Source: Scalesia atractyloides
Taxonomy: Eukaryota; Streptophyta; Magnoliopsida; Asterales; Asteraceae
Direction: 5' to 3'
DNA length: 64,000 nucleotides
NCBI GenBank assembly: GCA_947069175.1
Contig: CAMTDV010000007.1
Span: 51,913,681 to 51,977,680 of the forward strand
This document shows positions 57,901-64,000 of the stretch, piece after piece (within the stretch, counting starts at the first letter, position 1; every line of letters starts with the position of its first letter). The position numbers were made by a program, and so were the translations under genes. Below the pieces are notes generated by a model. That model had not been told where the DNA came from and searched no databases. It worked only from the letters and a program-made list of their open reading frames with translations.

Positions 57901-58691
57901 CTACCATCATTTCTCCATTTGTCTTTCGGAGGTGCTTTGTACTTTTTATCCTTGAATCTTCCAAAGAATTTCCTTGCAACTGGTTCTGTTTTCTGTTTCA
58001 AGTACTGATTCAATCTAACCAGCGATAATCCTGTCATATGGTCAAGCGGCAACACAACTTTCTTATCTTTTGCCAAGTTTAGGAACTGGTCATCTAGCAT
58101 CATATGCACAAACCTAGGATATTGTAGAAATTTCTCTTTTTCTGTATTTAACTTCATCTGCTCAAAGATCATCCCAGTGAAGTGATATGGCTTGCTAACG
58201 CAAGTGCAATGATCATACAGATCTGATAATCAACAATCGCATCGCGTCCCGCTTTCCTGAGACTCAGTGCAGAAATAACTAAGTGTACAAAGAACTTATA
58301 CGGTCTTCCAAGATAAGCTTTATTAAACTGTGTGTTCACATGGCCGTTATATCTCATTCGGTAAAAACATACTTTGCACATACGCTCTTCGTACATCATG
58401 GGATCGTCATCTTTATCCTTAAAATCTAACACACGTCAAATCAATGCTTCCATTATCAACACCTCTTTGTCTTCATTCTTGACTCGTAGAAAAGATCGTA
58501 TGGCTTTAAGTTCTTGACTCTATAAGTGCTTTGGTAATCGGTAACTCACTCATAAACTTCAGAATATACTTGAATGAAGCAATCTCTAGAATTTTCTCAT
58601 CAAGGACACAATAGATATTGTGTTTCTTGTCAAAATTAGACTTTTTAAACTGATGAAACACAAACAGAACACTTAGAAAAATATTAAACAT
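54942..58691 (-). pseudogene. Extra ORF region of the Copia element, function unknown
   Basis: Same strand as pol and between pol and the 3' LTR, the place of env-like genes in Sireviruses. Pieces in order: MFNIFLSVLFVFHQFKKSNF and IYCVLDEKI (58,691-58,506); a helical region with YNGHVNTQFNKAYLGRPYKF and YPRFVHMMLDDQFLNLA (58,432-57,723). Then come a basic stretch PAKKVRRVKSK...KKARRKYRKR and a proline/serine/glutamine-rich linker (57,505-57,029), a lysine/glutamate coiled-coil segment and an Asp/Lys-rich acidic run (56,927-56,373), and a C-terminal domain with LPYWDLEELVQ, DPVTKEKDVTL, LDPMWLVNCSENDV and WSSSWRE (55,807-54,942). It lacks signal peptides or convincing membrane helices, so 'envelope' is unlikely; the basic cluster suggests nuclear location. 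Similar unnamed proteins exist in Asteraceae genomes, from memory. At least five frame breaks. Confidence 0.7.
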
Positions 58692-59260
58692 TTACCATTT
58701 AAGTTCGTGCGAAGTGAAACTTGAACGAAGTTGTATTTTTACTTCGTACGAAGTTAAATAACCTTTTTAACAATTTTGCATTTTATCTTCATGCGAAGAT
58801 AAATTATCTTCGTGCGAAAATAATTTACCTTCGTGCGAAGGTAAACATAAGATTACTTAGAAAATTTATCTTCGTTTTTCATGAAATTGATGGTTCTAAA
58901 ACAACCTAAAAGTGCCGATTAACATGAATATATGTACAGTTTTAATTTTGGCCCATTAACTTGTCATAGATCTATGTTTTTATATATGTTTTACCGACAA
59001 TTCAATTTTAAAATTCAATTTGAGTCCAATCTAGTCCAATCTACCTTAGGTATTGTTCGTGGTGTGCAAATCAACCACTACAAGCTATGATTCGGGCAAC
59101 ACTTTGTCGTTTGCTTTGTCAAATTAACTTCGCTCAGAGAATTCAAACAGTGACTTATGACTTTTACTTCGTGCGAAGATACTTATATAGACAGTTATCT
59201 TCGTACGAAGGTAATTATCTTTGTGCGAAGATAATTCTCTTTGTGTGAAGTGAAGTGTTA
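58692..59260 (-). promoter_or_regulatory. Promoter-like region upstream of the extra ORF region, sharing LTR motifs
   Basis: CTTCGTGCGAAG/CTTCGTACGAAG palindromes occur at 59165-59245 and again at 58705-58845. At 59,183-59,192 the minus strand reads GTCTATATAAG directly behind a palindrome, the same order as in the LTR, where the palindrome is followed by GTCTATAAATAGG. A 20-base stretch, ATTACCTTCGTACGAAGATA, is identical in the LTR and here. Confidence 0.55.
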
Positions 59261-60600
59261 ATTTTTCAGATTTTAATAGTTCGTTCATTTTACCAGTTTT
59301 AACGATCCATTCAGTTGACCACTTCCAAGTTATTGACACTGGTTAACTGATTTGTTTACCAAGTCCAAGTTCTTGACCTTGTTTGACCACATTATGAACA
59401 AACTGGTGTTTTTAGGTAATGTTAAGTTTCAAATTAATGAACTTTTGATCTTTTCAAAACATTTTCTTAATTCAGATAAGCTCCCAACCAGTTGTCTCAA
59501 GATTTTCCTCAGCAAACAACATCTTTAGACTTTGAAGATCCGCTTTCCATCATCGGCAGTCGAAACTAAGATTGAAGTAAAATCTGTTTGATTTTTCCAA
59601 AGTTTATGCTCAAACACACTAAGAATCTTTTTGGGTTTTTTCTGAAATAAATTATAAAGAACTATGTACAAACATATTTACATACATATTTTTGTGAGTT
59701 TGTGTTAACGGATCATATCAGTTTTTGAGACATAACATTAGTACTGTTGTCCTTAATAAGACTTTAAGTTCTAAACAGATTCACTTGGATTGTCAATATA
59801 CTAATCCATTTATACCTCTACACATTTATCAATTATTCCGAGATACGTTATATAATTTTTAGGAACTTGACTTAATTGACCTCAGAATATACTCCCGTAT
59901 CAAGATACCCTAGATTACATCATACAGGTGAATATATCTAACTGATATCTGTATCTGGGTAGTGCGAGAACTTGAGAGCTCAGGTTAGTACCACTGTACC
60001 GACAAAGAGATGAAGGCTCGACTTCGAAGTAGTGTTCCAACTTGGAATCTTTTGACTTCTTATTGTAATATCTTTCGATACTTTCAATTTTGTGGAGTTT
60101 TCGGGTGTAAAAGCAAAAGTATTCTAAAAGTTCTAGTCCATTGCCAACTCAAAATTATAAAAACTTTTATAATACCCCATATATCAATTATCTATAAAGA
60201 CCTAGTATCTCACAATCCAGCCATCTATTAAACGAAATTTCGGTGTACTAAGACCATATATCCGAGAGATGTTAATCCACTAATTAAGAAGTTATACATT
60301 TATGTTTATATCTCAGAAACAATCTACTGAATGTGCAAAGCCTACTGGCACATCCTCAGTAAGATCCCTTTAAATTTTTTAACACTTCAATTCTTTAGCA
60401 TACTGTGCTAGTCCACTGATGTACTATCATTTCCTTTTTCACACGAAAACTCTTTTTGTCTTTTTCATGTTTTTGTATATTTTTGCATTTTTTAATGTTT
60501 TTGTATTTTCGACAACATTTCTCCCCCTAAAATCAAAAACATATTTTTGGATTTTTGCTTTTAAAAAAAGAAGGTCTAAAAACTATAAAATGTGACAAAC
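59261..60600 (-). other. Untranslated stretch between pol and the extra ORF region
   Basis: No frame of interest on the minus strand. A purine tract AGGGGGAGAAA lies near 60,522-60,533 just behind the pol end. Short plus-strand frames here have no support. Confidence 0.5.
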
Positions 60601-60609
60601 CGATGAGGA

Positions 60610-62300
60610 TCACGAAAACTCGTCATCCGAATCCGTATTCAACCTCAATTTCCCCATCTGAAGTCAGATTCTTCACACCGTTAAGTCTCAAAAGATATTT
60701 AAATCTTGTTCGATCAAATGGTTTGGTATAAAAATATGTCTTTTGTTCATCAGTGTGGATCTTTTCTCTTCGAATCAACTTTTTCTCGTGGCAATCACTT
60801 TAAAGTGATGTCGAATTTCTATATGTTTAGTTTTTGAGTGTTGAACCAGATTCTTAGTTATATCAATGGCAGCCTTATTATCTATGTATATGGGCGCATC
60901 AAGAAATTGCAATCTAAAATCTCTCATCTGTTATTGTATCCACAAAATCTGGGAACAACAACCAGAAGCTGAAGCGTATTCAGCCTCGCAAGTAGAGAAA
61001 GCGATTGTGGTTTGTTTCTTGCATTGCCACATTACTAATCCTGTTCCAAAGAACTTGCAACTGGCCGTTGTAGATTTGGCATTAAGTTTGCAGCATCCGA
61101 AATCTGATTCATAATATCAAGCGAGGTCAAAGTTGTCATTTCGCGGATACCACAAGCCGATGCTTGGGCAACCCTTCAGATATCTGAAAAATCCACTTGA
61201 CTATCATCAGGTGTGACACTCGAGGACTCTATTGATATCATGCGCAAGGCATGTTGGATACATAATATCCGGCCTAGATGATGTGAGGTAAATAACGATC
61301 CTATCATCGATCTTTATAAGGTCTCATCAATCTTCACTCCGGGTTCATCTGGGAAGATGCGAGGATTTAGTGCTAACAGGGTAGATAATGGTGATGTTCC
61401 CGTCATTTCGAATTTCTCCAATATATCGTGAGCATACTTCGTTTGATGGATGAAGATACCATCAGGTAGCTGATCGACCTGAAGTCCCAAGAAGAACTTC
61501 ATGTATCCCATTGAACTCATTTCAATTTTTTTTCATGACCTCTTCGAAATCATTGCCTAAAGCTCGTTCGTTGACCTAATGATGACGTCATCCACATAAA
61601 TTTGTACGATCAACAAGTGTCCGTTTACTTCCTTCATGAAGAGTATGTTATCGATAGTGCTCTGATACAGCCATTGCTTAACAGGTGCTGAGAGAGTGTC
61701 TCATACCAAGCTCTCGGGGACTGATGCAACCCGTAGAACACTTTATCCAGTAAGTAAACCTTGTCTTTATGCACTAAATCGACAAACCCCAGTGGTTGGC
61801 CGACATACACTAACTCTTTCACTATTCCGTAAAGGAAGCAGATTTAACATCAATCTGGTACACCTTAAAACCTTTCCATGACGCAAAAGCCAGGAATATG
61901 CGGATAGCTTCTAGACGAGCGACCGGAGGATAGACCTCAGTATAATCAATACCCTCTTGTAGATGAAAACCTTTGACAACCAATCGAGCTTTATTGCGTA
62001 CAATTACCCCTCTATCATCTATTTTACACTTGAAGACCCACTTTGTTGCGATAGCTTTGTGATTATTTGGTAAGTCAACAAGCTTCCAAACTCCAAGCTT
62101 TTCAAATTGTTGCAGTTCTTCCTGCATTGCGTTTACCCAACTTTCTTCAGTAAGCGCTTGTTTGTACGATTTTGGCTCAACTTTTGAAATGAAAAACTAT
62201 ATAAGCATTTTTCTTGAATAGATGCAATTTTAGTATAGAAACAGCTTAGATCCTTATTGATTTGATTTCTTGTTTTTACTCCAACTTTCAACTATCCAAT
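60610..62300 (-). pseudogene. Copia reverse transcriptase and RNase H, frame-broken
   Basis: Converts element RNA to DNA in the cytoplasmic particle. On the minus strand, 62,127-61,822 reads the palm start WKLVDLPNNHKAIATKWVF, NKARLVVKGF, DYTEVYPPVARLEAIR and YQIDVKSA. 61,822-61,634 has YVGQPLGF and LHQSPRAWYE. The catalytic YVDD is at 61587-61598. MGYMKFFLGLQVDQLPDGIF and QTKYAHDILEKF follow (61,520-61,314). RNase H is at about 61,150-60,620, with WQCKKQTTIAFSTCEAEYA, IYIDNKAAID and HSKTKHIEIRHH. Stops occur near the YVDD segment and behind LWIQ, and several frames change. All motifs are still readable, so the loss is recent. Confidence 0.88.
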
Positions 62301-62585
62301 TATGTTTTCCGATGGGTTGTAAGATAGGTCCTCGGCATTACTTCATTAGGAACATTCACTTCATTCTCCAGATTTGTAATATTTTGTTCAGCAACTTGAG
62401 TACTTGTAGATGCTTCATTCTGATTGCTAGGACCCGCATATTGATTTAGTAGACTTGTGATCTGCTCGGAACCTTCATCGGAACTGATCCTCCATCATCG
62501 TATGTCGGCTCATCATCTGAATCAAATCATCTGGTTGATCGAAAGTGGGCGCCGTATTATTCACAATTGGTTCGACGACGGGTTC

Positions 62586-64000
62586 TTATTGAATATTGCT
62601 CGGACTTGCTCTAGAATCATTTGTGCCAGCTTGTGGTTGAGTAACCACTATTGGTCTTGGATATGGTTCCTGATTAGATGCTTGTTGTTGTTGATATAAC
62701 AACACAAGTTCCTCTTTGTTAGGTTCTTTTGGCCAGATAGAATGAATTTCATAAACTTTTGTAGTTAAACATCCAGGGATCACCAGGCTTTTGAGTAGGC
62801 ATTGTGTATTTCTGACAGTCGACATGTTGAGCAAGAAAACTCGGTTTAAACTAGGAAGATATACCCTTCTCAAAGGACTAGCATAACCCACAAAAAATCC
62901 CTCTAAAGATCTGGAACCAAATGTACCATCCGGGTCGATGACCGTACACGGAAATCCAAATGGCTCCAAAAACACTAAATTCGGCTTTTGCTGGTTAAGC
63001 AACTCAAAACATGTCTTCTTATGAGCCCTGATAGTTAAAGCCCTGTTCAACGTGTAGCAAGCAGAGGCAACGGCTTCGCTCCAGAAACTGACATGTAACT
63101 TTGAATAGGCGAGCATCGTGCATGCTATTTCGATGAGAGTACGATTCTTATGTTCAGCTACTCCATTTTGCTGTGGAGTGTAAGGGTTGCTGAATTCGTG
63201 AAGAATACCTTCATTATTACAAAATTCGAGCATTCGATTATTTTTGAACTCATTATCATTGTCACTGCGTATCCTTCTGATTGGTAGATGGTACAAGTTC
63301 TCTAACTTACTGAAGAGAATCATAAGATTTTCAAATGTCTCATCTTTAGTCTCCTAAAATACAATATACGAGAATCTCGAGTAGTTGTCTATCACAACAA
63401 GGCAATATAGATCACCATATATACTTTTGACGTTTGCTGGCCCAAAAAGATCCATATAATCCTCTCAAGTGTTAATTTGATAGAATTCAGAAGTTTTCTC
63501 AGGTGTGATTCTTATGCTTCTTCCCATTTTTGGAGCTAAGATAATCGCCATTTAGATGAAAACTTTTGATATTAACACCCTCCACTAGATTGTGTGCACC
63601 AGCTAGTTCATTTTACTCAAATGGATATGCCCCATCTTTCGATGCCATAAGATCGATTCCTTTTCAGTTGCCTTTGTTACGAAACATTGTGTCGATTTCG
63701 AGGTAGTGGATGCGACATTCATGTCAAGGAGATAGATATTATTTTCTCGTGGAGCGCACATGAGGATCCACTCCTCAGGAATTTTGAATCCCGGCTTCAG
63801 AATTAGGCATTCTTTCTCATTGAAGTGGGTTGTAAACTTTTTATCACAAATCTTGAGATGCTCAATAAGTTGTTCTCTAACTCAACAATATAGTTGACTT
63901 TGTCAAATGAGACCACGCCATTCGAAAGTTTTCCTTCTCCGACTATCCTTCCACTATGATTACCCGCAAACCCTACATAGCCTCCATGAATAGATTTTAC
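62586..64000 (-). pseudogene. Copia GAG-pre-integrase and integrase
   Basis: Inserts element DNA into the host genome. 64,000-63,330 gives protease-end/GAG-pre-integrase residues in broken frames (WHRKMGHIHLSKMN near 63,620, MDLFGPANVKSIYGD near 63,450, VVIDNYSRFSYIVF near 63,390). 63,323-62,586 is one open frame of 245 residues: RRIRSDNDNEFKN with the second catalytic aspartate, YTPQQNGVAEHKNRTLIE with the glutamate, FWSEAVASACYTLNRAL, and a GYASPLRR-type end. A glutamine-rich linker (YQQQQASNQE) then leads towards the reverse transcriptase. The usual GVAERKNRT arginine is histidine here. Confidence 0.9.

Larger units (their letters stand above)
54452..64000 (-). mobile_element. Sirevirus-like Copia retrotransposon, 3' 9.5 kb (continues beyond the window)
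   Basis: Minus-strand order from the window edge: GAG-pre-integrase, integrase, reverse transcriptase, RNase H, a ~1.9-kb untranslated stretch, a ~3.7-kb extra ORF region, a purine tract, and an LTR. A long ORF between pol and the 3' LTR and several purine tracts behind pol are described for the Sirevirus (SIRE1/Maximus) lineage of Copia. The integrase and reverse-transcriptase residues look like that lineage. Frames are broken in pol and in the extra ORF region. The 5' LTR and gag lie outside the window. Confidence 0.8.

Noticed and set aside
60866..61114. 82-residue plus-strand frame
   Set aside because: Antisense to the RNase H domain of the Copia element, whose motifs are clear on the minus strand.
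1..64000. tRNA or rRNA genes, organelle DNA insertions, telomere repeats
   Set aside because: I saw no cloverleaf-consistent tRNA, rRNA block, recognisable plastid or mitochondrial gene, or TTTAGGG array by eye; a tRNAscan or organelle alignment would settle this.

Overview
The window looks like plant nuclear DNA. It is AT-rich, has GT-AG introns, and is mostly nested transposable elements with very few host genes. The transposon families resemble ones I associate with Asteraceae (daisy family): the large LTRs ending GTGTGACA, the Tekay-like gypsy boundary TTTAAGGGGGTAGATT, and a Copia element with a long extra ORF behind pol. Assigning the family is recall plus inference, not a database match.

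Layout. 1-9 kb: parts of large gypsy-type LTRs and a minus-strand Copia fragment. 9.8-13.0 kb: a complete hAT element with an 8-bp target-site duplication (TSD) and a frame-broken transposase. 13.4-13.9 kb: a relic of a nodulin-like transporter gene. 14.4-16.1 kb: a MITE and a hAT remnant. 17.1-18.6 kb: an IQD gene fragment, intron included, held between inverted MITE copies. 18.8-25.4 kb: three solo or partial LTRs of one family ('SL'), one of them inserted in a 4.4-kb LTR. 26.3-30.6 kb: the only recognisable host gene, a three-exon nodulin-like/MFS transporter whose middle exon is intact and whose outer exons carry frameshifts. 31-38 kb: AT-rich spacer with MITEs and a LINE tail. 38.3-46.9 kb: a MULE-type MITE split by an 8.2-kb gypsy element lacking coding domains. 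48.6-50.6 kb: an SL element with two ~1-kb LTRs and only 37 bp between them. 51.6-53.7 kb: a plus-strand Copia fragment broken by a 641-bp fold-back element. 54.5-64 kb: the 3' part of a minus-strand Sirevirus-like Copia element with integrase, reverse transcriptase, RNase H, a ~3.7-kb extra ORF region and its 3' LTR.

The best candidates for something undescribed are in the last element. Its extra ORF region encodes nuclear-looking, acidic, coil-forming segments, and upstream of it lies a copy of the LTR's own promoter layout: palindromic CTTCGTACGAAG boxes followed by a TATA box. The 37-bp-core SL element and the fold-back element are the next most unusual.

Almost every coding segment carries small indels. 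Ordinary decay explains this, but uncorrected long-read errors would look the same, so 'pseudogene' calls are provisional. No identities were computed; similarities were judged by eye.
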